NCBI RefSeq assembly: GCF_030816725.1
Contig: NZ_JAUSYG010000001.1
Span: forward strand, 2,976,001 to 3,040,000
Source of the DNA: Pseudarthrobacter defluvii
Lineage (GTDB): Bacteria > Actinomycetota > Actinomycetes > Actinomycetales > Micrococcaceae
DNA length: 64,000 nt
Reading direction: 5' to 3'
Numbering within the stretch: the first letter of the stretch is position 1; the number at the start of each line of letters is the position of its first letter. A model generated the notes under the pieces. It saw nothing but the letters and a program-made list of their open reading frames with translations, made no database searches and was not told where the DNA came from. The position numbers and the translations under genes were made by a program. Shown here piece by piece: positions 8,714-19,407 of this stretch.

Positions 8714-9769
8714 TCAGCTGCCTGGACGCAGCTTCCGGACCATCGGTAGGACCCGCCCGGCTGCGCTTTTCACCAGCTGGCGCCCCTGCTGGAGGCCCTT
8801 GCGCGCCAGGGGCATGGCCTTGGCATACGCGGGGTAGAAGGGCGACAGGGGCTTTTCCCACGTGCCCAGCAGCATGTTTTCGTGCCGGGCGAACTGCTTC
8901 TTGAAGTCGGAGATGCCGTCGTTGAGCAGGCCGTTGAAGTCGTACCGGCTGCAGCCGTCCTCGCGCATGGACTGCAGGGCCGCCCACTTTACGCCGTAGT
9001 TCACGCGCTGCTTCTGCCCTTCAGCTGAGACGCCCCCGTACAGTTCGAAGGCGGTTGCGCCGCTGCGCGACAGCCACGTGAACGCCAGCAGCTGCTCGCC
9101 GTCGAACGCGCCGATGATCGGCGAAGCGTCACCGAGGTTGCGGAAGATGTCGCGGTAGTACTGGTCCTCATGGATGCCGAAGCCCGCCCGCTCGGCGGTC
9201 TGATGGTAGATGGCCAGGACCTGTTCCAGCTCGGACTCGTTCTTGACCTTGCGGAACTCCACGTCGCTGCGCATCGCCTTGCGGATGTTGGCCCGCGTGG
9301 ACTTGGACATCTCGGCCATCAGCTCGTCGTCGGACCGGGTGAGGTCCAGGATGAGCGTGCGCGGGATGAGCACGGTGTTGGTGGACTCCCGGAACCCGGC
9401 GGCAGCAACGGCGCCGGCGAAAGCGGAGTCGCGGTCCCAGTCAGGTTCGATGCTGAGGGCCACGCCCCGGTGCCGAAGGGCGGCGTGTTCGGCCAGCCGG
9501 TTGAGGACCACCTGGGTGTTCTCGGCGGAACACATGGGGCCGCGCGGGATGTAGACCAGCGCCCGGAACGGGACGGGAAGCCTGCGGACCAGCAACTGGG
9601 CTGCCCCGATGGTTTCGTCTCCGGCCTTGACCAGGACCCGGTCCACGGACCAGCCGTGGGCTGCCTTGGTCGCACCCCAGCCCCACAGCTGTTGCGGATG
9701 CCCCTGGAACCGGTCAACATGCTCGTCCCAAAGGGCGCGGTCAGTACAGGGCACAACAGCAGGAATCAT
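8714..9769 (-). CDS. FemX/FemAB-type peptidoglycan aminoacyltransferase
   Basis: The 351-aa protein has the double GNAT-like fold of Fem transferases, which use aminoacyl-tRNA to add a residue to the lipid II stem peptide. Visible features are ALVYIPRGPMC, the segment ILDLTRSDDELMAEMSKSTRANIRKA cut here for length (residues about 138-163), FTWLSRSGATAFELYGG, and the closing YGVKWAALQSMREDGCSRYD motif. It has no signal peptide and should act at the inner membrane face. A TAGGGT hexamer 7 bases before the ATG predicts a leaderless transcript. Which amino acid is added cannot be told from sequence. Confidence 0.85.
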   Translation of the reverse strand: MIPAVVPCTDRALWDEHVDRFQGHPQQLWGWGATKAAHGWSVDRVLVKAGDETIGAAQLLVRRLPVPFRALVYIPRGPMCSAENTQVVLNRLAEHAALRHRGVALSIEPDWDRDSAFAGAVAAAGFRESTNTVLIPRTLILDLTRSDDELMAEMSKSTRANIRKAMRSDVEFRKVKNESELEQVLAIYHQTAERAGFGIHEDQYYRDIFRNLGDASPIIGAFDGEQLLAFTWLSRSGATAFELYGGVSAEGQKQRVNYGVKWAALQSMREDGCSRYDFNGLLNDGISDFKKQFARHENMLLGTWEKPLSPFYPAYAKAMPLARKGLQQGRQLVKSAAGRVLPMVRKLRPGS

Positions 9770-9776
9770 GGCTTAA

Positions 9777-9782
9777 ACCCTA
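9777..9782 (-). promoter_or_regulatory. -10 box TAGGGT for leaderless FemX-like gene
   Basis: Read on the minus strand, TAGGGT is followed by seven bases and then the ATG at 9767-9769. No ribosome site is present. Confidence 0.5.
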
Positions 9783-9802
9783 TACCAACGCGTAAACGGC
9801 AA

Positions 9803-9834
9803 AGCCCCGGGTGCGCACGCGGCGCCCCGGGGCT
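9803..9834 (-). terminator. Terminator of glpX
   Basis: The stem AGCCCCGGG.../...CCCGGGGCT ends on the minus strand with TTT, 24 bases past the glpX stop. It also insulates the FemX-like promoter. Confidence 0.65.
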
Positions 9835-9857
9835 CTGACATCGGCTTTCGCTGCGAA

Positions 9858-10895
9858 TCAGCTCTTGCGGGCGTAGTTCTCCCACTTGCTGGCCTGGTGC
9901 TCGCCCTCAACAAACCGGATGGTGCCCGACTTGGAGCGCATCACGATGGACTGGGTGAGGACCTTGTCCTTGGAGTAGCGCACGCCCTTGAGCAGGTCGC
10001 CGTCGGTGATGCCGGTGGCGGCGAAGTAGCAGTTGTCGCTGGAGACGAGGTCGTTGGTGGAAAGCACCCGCTCGAGGTCGTGCCCGGCGTCGAGCGCCTT
10101 CTGCTTCTCTTCGTCACTGGTGGGCCAGAGGCGGCCCTGGATGACGCCGCCCAGGGACTTGATGGCGCAGGCCGCCACGATGCCCTCGGGGGTGCCGCCG
10201 ATGCCCATGAGCGCGTCCACGCCGGTACCGGAGCGGGCGGCCGCGATGGCGCCGGCAACGTCGCCGTCCATGATGAACTTGGTGCGTGCCCCGGCTTCCC
10301 GGATCTCCTCCACCAACGGGCGGTGGCGGTCGCGGTCAAGGATCATGACGTTGAGCTGGTTGACCTTCACGCCCTTGGCCTTGGCGATCAGGTGCAGGTT
10401 CTGCTTGACCGGCAGGCGAAGGTCCACCATGTCCGCGGCTTCGGGGCCGGTGACGAGCTTTTCCATGTAGAACACGGCGGAGGGGTCGAACATGGAGCCG
10501 CGCTCAGCCACAGCCAGGACCGCCAGGGCGTTGTTGATGCCCAGGGCGGTCAGCCGTGTTCCGTCGATCGGATCAACGGCGACGTCCACCTCGGGGCCGG
10601 TGCCGTCGCCGACGCGCTCACCGTTGAACAGCATGGGGGCTTCGTCCTTTTCGCCCTCGCCGATCACCACGACGCCGTTGAAGTGGACGGTCTGCAGGAA
10701 GGAACGCATGGCGTCGACAGCGGCGCCGTCGGCGGTGTTCTTGTCGCCGAAACCAACCCAGTGGCCGCCGGCAATGGCCGCGGCCTCGGTGACGCGGACA
10801 AGTTCAAGGGCAAGGTTGCGGTCCGGCTCGTCGTGGCCCACCGCAAGGGACGGTGAAATCGTGGAGTACTTCTGGGTCATGGACGTTGGTGACAC
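9858..10895 (-). CDS. glpX: Fructose-1,6-bisphosphatase, class II
   Basis: GlpX removes the 1-phosphate from fructose-1,6-bisphosphate in gluconeogenesis. The 345-aa protein shows GEGEKDEAPML, then VDVAVDPIDGTRL and MGIGGTPEG, which form the metal and phosphate sites of the class II, lithium-sensitive fold. Length is normal. The GTG at 10895 has AAGAGG five bases upstream; a downstream ATG at codon 6 is less favoured. DUF4245 is divergent and fumC is nearby, a grouping (fum, glpX, DUF4245) also known in mycobacteria. Confidence 0.96.
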   Translation of the reverse strand: MSPTSMTQKYSTISPSLAVGHDEPDRNLALELVRVTEAAAIAGGHWVGFGDKNTADGAAVDAMRSFLQTVHFNGVVVIGEGEKDEAPMLFNGERVGDGTGPEVDVAVDPIDGTRLTALGINNALAVLAVAERGSMFDPSAVFYMEKLVTGPEAADMVDLRLPVKQNLHLIAKAKGVKVNQLNVMILDRDRHRPLVEEIREAGARTKFIMDGDVAGAIAAARSGTGVDALMGIGGTPEGIVAACAIKSLGGVIQGRLWPTSDEEKQKALDAGHDLERVLSTNDLVSSDNCYFAATGITDGDLLKGVRYSKDKVLTQSIVMRSKSGTIRFVEGEHQASKWENYARKS

Positions 10896-10968
10896 GTGAA
10901 CCTCTTCTTCGAGTGGCGATCATTGAACCCGCCCGCCGGTGCAGCAGACGGTGATTCCTCTGCTATCG

Positions 10969-10974
10969 ATCATA
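10969..10974 (-). promoter_or_regulatory. Possible -10 box TATGAT for glpX
   Basis: TATGAT on the minus strand lies about 75 bases before the glpX GTG. It is the best -10 match in this spacer, but no clear -35 accompanies it. Confidence 0.3.
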
Positions 10975-11103
10975 GTCGCGGCACCGCGCCACGGGCGGCC
11001 CGTGACGCAACCACGAAATGTGCATTGCGGCCGGCGGTGGGCGCGGACCGGGCCCGAATGGAAGTCCGGCTCCGGGATGGGCGACTATAGAGGGGTGAAT
11101 GAC

Positions 11104-11784
11104 ATGCAGGAAGCCACCAGTCCCAGCTCCGGCCAGCCGCAGCCCGAAGGCCGCCCCGCTGCTGCCGGGGGCAGTGCGGACACGCCGGTTAAGCCCGTCA
11201 TTCCGGCAGCCGCCGCCAAGCGGGCCAACGCCTCGGTGATCGGCATGATCATCGCCCTCGCGCTCAGCATTGCGGCGTTCCTGCCCGTTGTCCTCATGAA
11301 TCCCCAGCCCAAGGGGGACGGCTACCGGCCGGACATCGATGTTGCGTCCGTGGCACGGAACGCGGCGGATGTGGCTGGATTCACACCGGTTGCGCCGGAC
11401 ACCGGCAACGCGTTCCGCGCGAACTATGCCAGGTGGGAGGCGGGGACAGGCAGCGGCGTGCCCACGTGGGAGGTCGGCTACCTGACCCCAAAGACGTCCT
11501 TCATCTCTTTGGTGCAGACCACGAAATCGAACCCCACCTGGCTCCTCCAGCAAACCAGGAATGCCCCCGTCACAGGTTCCCGGAATGCCGGCGGCCAGGA
11601 ATGGGAACTGCGGGACACCGGCAAGGGCGAAAAGTCGTTGGTCCTAAACTACCGCGGCAGCACCGTCATCCTCTCCGGCGCTGCCCAACTGGACGAATTC
11701 GCAGCCCTTGCTGCCGCCGTCGTCACCTCCCTCGACGCCAACCCGGCCGTCACAGTTTCCCCCTCCGCCCCTGCCGCGCCTTAA
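11104..11784 (+). CDS. DUF4245 membrane-anchored protein
   Basis: The 226-aa protein has an Ala/Pro/Ser-rich cytoplasmic start, one helix at about 43-62 (VIGMIIALALSIAAFLPVV), then an exported domain with the pattern YRPDIDVASVARNAADVAGF and YLTPKTSFISLVQT. This is the actinobacterial DUF4245 family, function unknown, commonly next to glpX. I chose the ATG at 11104, with GAGGGG eight bases upstream; an in-frame GTG at 11095 is possible. A longer frame from 10939 has no family support. The stop codon is part of the -10 box of the next gene. Confidence 0.8.
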   Translation: MQEATSPSSGQPQPEGRPAAAGGSADTPVKPVIPAAAAKRANASVIGMIIALALSIAAFLPVVLMNPQPKGDGYRPDIDVASVARNAADVAGFTPVAPDTGNAFRANYARWEAGTGSGVPTWEVGYLTPKTSFISLVQTTKSNPTWLLQQTRNAPVTGSRNAGGQEWELRDTGKGEKSLVLNYRGSTVILSGAAQLDEFAALAAAVVTSLDANPAVTVSPSAPAAP

Positions 11785-11787
11785 TGT
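11782..11787 (+). promoter_or_regulatory. -10 box TAATGT for leaderless carbonic anhydrase
   Basis: TAATGT includes the TAA stop of the DUF4245 gene and sits 7 bases before the carbonic anhydrase ATG. Confidence 0.5.
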
Positions 11788-11794
11788 AGTAAGC

Positions 11795-12409
11795 ATGGCT
11801 ACTAACCTGACCCCTGCACTGGCATGGCGCCGCCTGCGCGAAGGCAACGAACGTTTCATAAACGGCGAGTCCTCCCATCCGAACCAGAACGCTTCCCGGC
11901 GTTCGTCGCTGGTGGAGACCCAGAATCCGTTCGCGGTGATCTTCGGCTGCTCCGACTCCCGGCTTGCGGCCGAGATTATTTTCGACGTCGGCCTGGGCGA
12001 CGTCTTCGTGGTCCGCACCGCCGGGCAGGTAATTGACGACGCCGTCCTAGGGTCCCTGGAGTACAGCGTCGCCGTGCTGGGGGTGCCGCTGATCGTGGTG
12101 CTTGGGCACGACAGCTGTGGTGCCGTCACGGCCACCCGGGACGCCGTGGAGACCGGCGAGATGCCGGCGGGATTCATCCGCGACCTCGTGGAACGCATCA
12201 CCCCCTCCGTCCTCACCTCGCTGCGGAACAACCAGACCGAGGTCAACGACATGGTGGTGGAAAACGTCAAGCAGATGTCGCAGCGCCTCGCGGACAGCTC
12301 GCGTGTGATTTCCACCGCAATCGAGGAAGGCCGGACCGCAGTCATCGGTCTCTCCTACCGGCTGGCAGAGGGCCGCGCCGACCTTGTTTCCGGAATCGGC
12401 GAGCTCTAG
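11795..12409 (+). CDS. Beta-class carbonic anhydrase
   Basis: This enzyme interconverts CO2 and bicarbonate. The 204-aa protein has CSDSR at 52-56 and HDSC at 105-108, giving zinc ligands C52, H105 and C108 with the D54-R56 dyad. Length is normal for beta-CA. The ATG at 11795 is chosen over an upstream frame because it is 7 bases after a TAATGT hexamer and because the upstream residues are out of frame with the DUF4245 gene. Bicarbonate could supply PurK or anaplerosis, but no specific link is visible. Confidence 0.93.
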   Translation: MATNLTPALAWRRLREGNERFINGESSHPNQNASRRSSLVETQNPFAVIFGCSDSRLAAEIIFDVGLGDVFVVRTAGQVIDDAVLGSLEYSVAVLGVPLIVVLGHDSCGAVTATRDAVETGEMPAGFIRDLVERITPSVLTSLRNNQTEVNDMVVENVKQMSQRLADSSRVISTAIEEGRTAVIGLSYRLAEGRADLVSGIGEL

Positions 12410-12417
12410 GACCCCTG

Positions 12418-12444
12418 CGCCGGCGGCCCAGCGGGCCGCCGGCG
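12418..12444 (+). terminator. GC-rich hairpin after carbonic anhydrase
   Basis: A perfect 12-bp stem, CGCCGGCGGCCC/GGGCCGCCGGCG, has loop AGC, 9 bases past the stop. There is no U-run, so strength is uncertain. Confidence 0.5.
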
Positions 12445-12484
12445 ATGCTCCCTTAACGGTTTTCGATGGGGCGCCCGGGAGCCA

Positions 12485-12490
12485 TAAGCT
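12485..12490 (+). promoter_or_regulatory. -10 box TAAGCT for leaderless fumC
   Basis: TAAGCT is 6 bases before the fumC ATG and replaces a ribosome site. Confidence 0.5.
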
Positions 12491-12496
12491 AGCCCC

Positions 12497-13927
<1,431 letters not shown>

Positions 13928-13952
13928 CGCCTCAAGCAGCACCGCGATAAGC

Positions 13953-14001
13953 ACGACGGCGGCCGCCCACCTTCCCAGCGAAGGTGGGCGGCCGCCGTCG
14001 T
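13953..14001 (+). terminator. Very long perfect terminator hairpin after fumC
   Basis: Two fully complementary 21-base arms (13953-13973 and 13981-14001) are separated by the 7-base loop CCCAGCG and followed by ACTTTAA. The stem is nearly all G+C. It shields the TetR promoter just downstream. Confidence 0.8.
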
Positions 14002-14024
14002 ACTTTAACCGCGCGAAGGACAAG

Positions 14025-14051
14025 TTTGCACTCAATTCAGATAAGTGCAAA
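14025..14051. promoter_or_regulatory. TetR operator candidate TTTGCACT-N11-AGTGCAAA
   Basis: Eight-base inverted arms lie 11-37 bases before the regulator start. A third half-site, AGTGCAA, occurs just inside the gene near 14071. The arms lengthen to AAGTTT(T)GCACT if one base is looped out. The position suits autorepression of the tetR-MFS operon. Confidence 0.6.
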
Positions 14052-14061
14052 ACTTTACTTT

Positions 14062-16415
<2,354 letters not shown>

Positions 16416-16491
16416 CGGCGTCGGACGCCTCGCCCAGCCCGCAGCCGGCGTGGCTGCCATGGCGGCGCCTTCGGGCGGCAGGCAAGAGACC

Positions 16492-16533
16492 AACAGGGTC
16501 GCCGCAATCTTGGGGGTTGCGGCGCCCCTGTTT
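16492..16533. terminator. Terminator after MFS gene, shared with the Nudix gene
   Basis: The stem AACAGGG-t-CGCCGCAA pairs with TTGCGGCG-c-CCCTGTT around a 9-base loop. TTT follows on the plus strand. It lies between two convergent genes. Confidence 0.7.
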
Positions 16534-16565
16534 CATTTCCGCCTGCGCCGCCCCCGCAGGAGGCG

Positions 16566-17036
16566 CTACGGCTCGAAGTGGACGGCCCCTGAGGGTGCCA
16601 GCGCCTGGCGGATGCTGGTCAGGTGCCCGGGCATGAGTTCGGGAAGTTCTTCCAAGCCGAACCAGCCAACAGCCAGGGATTCATCGTCATTGACCCTGGC
16701 CTCCCCGGAGACGTACCGGCACAGGAACACCACGTCCAGGAACTCGCAGACATCACCGTTGGGATAAGTGACCGGGCCCACGGCACCCACTGACACCACA
16801 CGTTCGGCCTCCGCCACCACGGCAGTTTCCTCGAAGATCTCCCGGATCAGGCCCCGCGCGGGCTGCTCCCCCGGGTCCAGCATGCCGCTAATCAGTGCCC
16901 ACTGCCGGTTGTCCGCCCGCTGGGCCAGCAGGATGCGGCCGCTGTCATCGACCACCACGCCGCGGACACCGGGAACCCAGAGGGGATCGTTGCCGATCTT
17001 CTTGCGCAGCTTCAGGACGTATTCAGGTGCAGGCAT
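16566..17036 (-). CDS. Nudix hydrolase (MutT-like)
   Basis: The 156-aa protein has a full Nudix box starting at about residue 51: G-x5-E-x7-RE-x2-EE, seen as GMLDPGEQPARGLIREIFEE. Nudix enzymes split nucleoside diphosphates linked to another group; the exact substrate is not readable. I choose the ATG at 17036 over a GTG at 17042 because TAGGCT lies exactly 6 bases before this ATG and would abut the GTG. Confidence 0.92.
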   Translation of the reverse strand: MPAPEYVLKLRKKIGNDPLWVPGVRGVVVDDSGRILLAQRADNRQWALISGMLDPGEQPARGLIREIFEETAVVAEAERVVSVGAVGPVTYPNGDVCEFLDVVFLCRYVSGEARVNDDESLAVGWFGLEELPELMPGHLTSIRQALAPSGAVHFEP

Positions 17037-17042
17037 AACCAC

Positions 17043-17048
17043 AGCCTA
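17043..17048 (-). promoter_or_regulatory. -10 box TAGGCT for leaderless Nudix gene
   Basis: TAGGCT on the minus strand is 6 bases before the ATG at 17034-17036. This spacing decides the start codon. Confidence 0.5.
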
Positions 17049-17081
17049 TCCAACCGGGGTATGCCGGACTTCGCAGGTCCC

Positions 17082-17654
17082 TCAGGCGGGCAGCAGCATG
17101 GCGGCCGCGGTCCCGGCGAGCATGAACGGGCCGAACGGAATGGACGACTTGAGGGTTCCCCGCCGGGCCGCGAGGAGAGCCAAGGACCACAGGCCACCCA
17201 GCAGGAACGCGAGGAAGGTTCCCGCGAACAGGTGCCCCCAGCTGAGGTAGCCAAGGTACATGCCCAGGACACCTGCAAGCTTGACGTCACCAAACCCCAT
17301 GCCCGGCGGATAGACAAACCGCAAAACGAAGTAGAACAGCCACAGGATTCCGGCCCCCGCCACCACGCGGAGGGCAGGAATGGCCAGGATTCCGCCGCCG
17401 GTCCCTGCGGCCGGGAGCGGGCTGGCCCACGCAACGGCGGCTGCCGCGAGCAGGAGTGCGCCCGCCACGGCGTAGGACGGGAAGACGATCCTGTTGGGCA
17501 GGAGGTGGTGCCGGACGTCGATGATGGTGAGCCGGACGGCCATCACCGCAAAGTACAGGCAGGCCGCCAGGACCAGCCAGAAGGCAAGCGGGGTGTGCTG
17601 CCAGAGGTCGCCGAGTCGTCCGATCACCCCTCGGATGCTACTGGATCCACCCAT
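17082..17654 (-). CDS. Prepilin peptidase (A24 family), short form
   Basis: The 190-aa membrane protein keeps both catalytic aspartates of type IV prepilin peptidase: D46 in IIDVRHHLLPN and D123 in GMGFGDVKLAG. It has about six helices. The N-terminal Cys-rich methyltransferase domain of PilD is missing, as in the short TadV/CpaA-like or Flp forms. No pilin or pilus assembly gene is in the window, so its substrate is encoded elsewhere. It runs divergently from the 264-aa unknown gene, 33 bases apart. Confidence 0.85.
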   Translation of the reverse strand: MGGSSSIRGVIGRLGDLWQHTPLAFWLVLAACLYFAVMAVRLTIIDVRHHLLPNRIVFPSYAVAGALLLAAAAVAWASPLPAAGTGGGILAIPALRVVAGAGILWLFYFVLRFVYPPGMGFGDVKLAGVLGMYLGYLSWGHLFAGTFLAFLLGGLWSLALLAARRGTLKSSIPFGPFMLAGTAAAMLLPA

Positions 17655-17675
17655 TCCAGCCGAAGCACCCCCGCG

Positions 17676-17681
17676 TAAAAT
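17676..17681 (+). promoter_or_regulatory. -10 box TAAAAT for leaderless unknown gene
   Basis: TAAAAT is 6 bases before the ATG at 17688. It is one of the closest matches to TATAAT in the window. Confidence 0.55.
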
Positions 17682-17687
17682 GTGGGT

Positions 17688-18482
17688 ATGTCCACCTGGG
17701 ACTCCCGCCGTCGCCCCGTTCAGGGTTCTCCTGCCGCCCCCGCGGACCTGGCCGCTGTGTTCCGGAATCTGTGCCGGTCATCCCCCTGGAAGTGGCAGTC
17801 GCTGAGGTTTGAGTACTGGGACCAGGCATTTGCATCAGCGCCCGCTCCCGGCACTCCTTTTGTCCGTGCCTGGTTGCGCCGGCCCGGGGCGCTTCGCCTG
17901 GAAAGCCCGGAAGGCCTGGTCCTGCACAGCACCACGGGAATCAACGATTCCAGGGACGTTTTCTACGTGAGCGCCACCCGCAAGTCCTGGCTCCTGCCGC
18001 CACACCTGGTCACCCCCGTGTACGACGACGGCGGGCTGGTGCGCCGCCGGCCCGAAGCCGCCTACGGCGAGCCCGGATTCGGCAACGGCCGCTTTTCCGC
18101 CGCGCTGGACCCGGTGGAGCTCGCGGGCAACGCCCCGGTGCCCATCGAGTTTCCCGGCAGCAACGCGCTGGATGTCCGCGACGTGCGCTACGCCGACCAC
18201 GAAGGCCGGCCCGTCCTGGAAGCCGTGGTGTCCCCCAACCCGTCCTACCTTCCCGTTGATCCCGCCGCTCCGCTGTGCCTTCCCGGAATTTCCCGGCTCC
18301 GGGTCGACCTGGGCACCGGAGTCTGTGTGTCCAGCCAGTCCCTGGAGCCGGAAACTCAAGAGTACGGCCACTGGATCCGGATCATTGCAGTTGACGAGTA
18401 CATGCTCGACGACCTGTTCCTGGCCCAGTCCATGAACCTCACCGACGTCCGCAGGCACATCAGCTGGGACATCCCCGCCTGA
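17688..18482 (+). CDS. Conserved-looking protein of unknown function (264 aa)
   Basis: I do not recognise this family. It has no signal peptide, helix or metal motif that I can see. It is rich in Pro, Arg and aromatic residues and reads as a compact beta-rich domain. Notable stretches are WKWQSLRFEYWDQAF near the start, GLVLHSTTGINDSRDVFYVS in the middle, and EYGHWIRIIAVDEYMLDDLF near the end. Codon use matches its neighbours, with G or C in the third position, so it is probably a real gene. The ATG at 17688 sits 6 bases after TAAAAT. It is followed at 43 bases by a GNAT gene that has its own promoter. Confidence 0.75.
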   Translation: MSTWDSRRRPVQGSPAAPADLAAVFRNLCRSSPWKWQSLRFEYWDQAFASAPAPGTPFVRAWLRRPGALRLESPEGLVLHSTTGINDSRDVFYVSATRKSWLLPPHLVTPVYDDGGLVRRRPEAAYGEPGFGNGRFSAALDPVELAGNAPVPIEFPGSNALDVRDVRYADHEGRPVLEAVVSPNPSYLPVDPAAPLCLPGISRLRVDLGTGVCVSSQSLEPETQEYGHWIRIIAVDEYMLDDLFLAQSMNLTDVRRHISWDIPA

Positions 18483-18513
18483 GCGTGACAGGTCCTGCTG
18501 GAGGCCCATCCGT

Positions 18514-18519
18514 TAGGCT
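18514..18519 (+). promoter_or_regulatory. -10 box TAGGCT for leaderless GNAT gene
   Basis: TAGGCT is 6 bases before the ATG at 18526; no ribosome site is present. Confidence 0.5.
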
Positions 18520-18525
18520 TCGCGG

Positions 18526-19173
18526 ATGACGACGATGAGTTCCATCTGGCCCCTTTTCGATCTGGCACTGACCACGCCACGGCTGGAACTCCGCCCCATC
18601 ACCGACGAGGACATCCCTGCAGCCGTCGACGCCGCCCGCAGCGGCATCCACCAACCGGACAGGAACCCCTTCAGCGCTCCCTGGACGGAGCTGCCCGGCG
18701 ACGAGCTCGGCTCCAACATGGCCCGCTGGTACTGGCGTTGCCGCGGCGGGTTCACGCCGGAGAACTGGACGCTGCTCCTGGGAATCTGGCACGACGGCCA
18801 GTTCATCGGCTGCCAGGACGTGGGCGCGAAGGACTTCGCGGTGCTGAAGACGGTCACCACCGGTTCCTGGCTCAAGCAGTCCGTACACGGGCGGGGCCTG
18901 GGCAAGGAGATGCGCGCCGCCGTCGTCCTCTGGGCCTTCGACTGGCTGGGCGCTGAAGTAGCCGAATCAGAAGCCGCCGCCTGGAACAGCGCCTCCCTCG
19001 GCGTCTCCCGCACCCTCGGCTACGAACCCAACGGCACCACCCGCAAAGCCTGGGGCACCAAAGTCGAAACAGTCCAGCACGTCCGGGTCACCCCGGAAAC
19101 ATTCAAGCGCCCTGACTGGGAGTTGCAAGTCCAGGGCCACGAAGCGGCGGCGAGGTTCCTTCACGTCACCTGA
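18526..19173 (+). CDS. GNAT family N-acetyltransferase (RimJ/RimL-like)
   Basis: The 215-aa protein begins with LTTPRLELRPITDEDIPA, typical of the RimJ/RimL branch. SVHGRGLGKEMRAAVVLWAF is the acetyl-CoA-binding motif A, and EAAAWNSASLGVSRTLGYEP is motif B. Targets in this branch are protein N termini or small amines; none can be assigned. An ATG at codon 4 is a weaker start because the TAGGCT box fits the first ATG. Confidence 0.9.
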   Translation: MTTMSSIWPLFDLALTTPRLELRPITDEDIPAAVDAARSGIHQPDRNPFSAPWTELPGDELGSNMARWYWRCRGGFTPENWTLLLGIWHDGQFIGCQDVGAKDFAVLKTVTTGSWLKQSVHGRGLGKEMRAAVVLWAFDWLGAEVAESEAAAWNSASLGVSRTLGYEPNGTTRKAWGTKVETVQHVRVTPETFKRPDWELQVQGHEAAARFLHVT

Positions 19174-19208
19174 GTGCCTGTCCGTGGCTGGGTTCGCCGG
19201 GCCACGGT

Positions 19209-19308
19209 CCTTCTCCGTCGCTTAGCGCGTAGGTTCCTTCCCAAGGCTCGCAAGCTCGCCTCGGGGCCCTCGGAACGACGCTTACGGCGATGCGCTCCTA
19301 CGAGAAGG
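19209..19308. other. Structured non-coding region with nested inverted repeats
   Basis: CCTTCTC (19209-19215) pairs with GAGAAGG (19302-19308), and CGTAGG (19228-19233) pairs with CCTACG (19297-19302), which makes one long branched hairpin. The 234-base spacer 19174-19407 has no plausible gene. It may be a small RNA, a dispersed intergenic repeat or a terminator region shared by two convergent genes. Confidence 0.4.
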
Positions 19309-19407
19309 GCCGCAACCCGGCTCGGGCGTGTGGCAGCCTTCCGGCAGCGTGCGTCAAAGGCGAGGAACGAGCCAGCACGCAGAGGAAGGGTGCCCCATGC
19401 ACCCCCG

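Noticed and set aside
17082..19173. A defence or secretion island in the 17-19 kb region
   Set aside because: Genes here are single units with their own promoters, ordinary composition and no partner such as a nuclease, NTPase or pilin.
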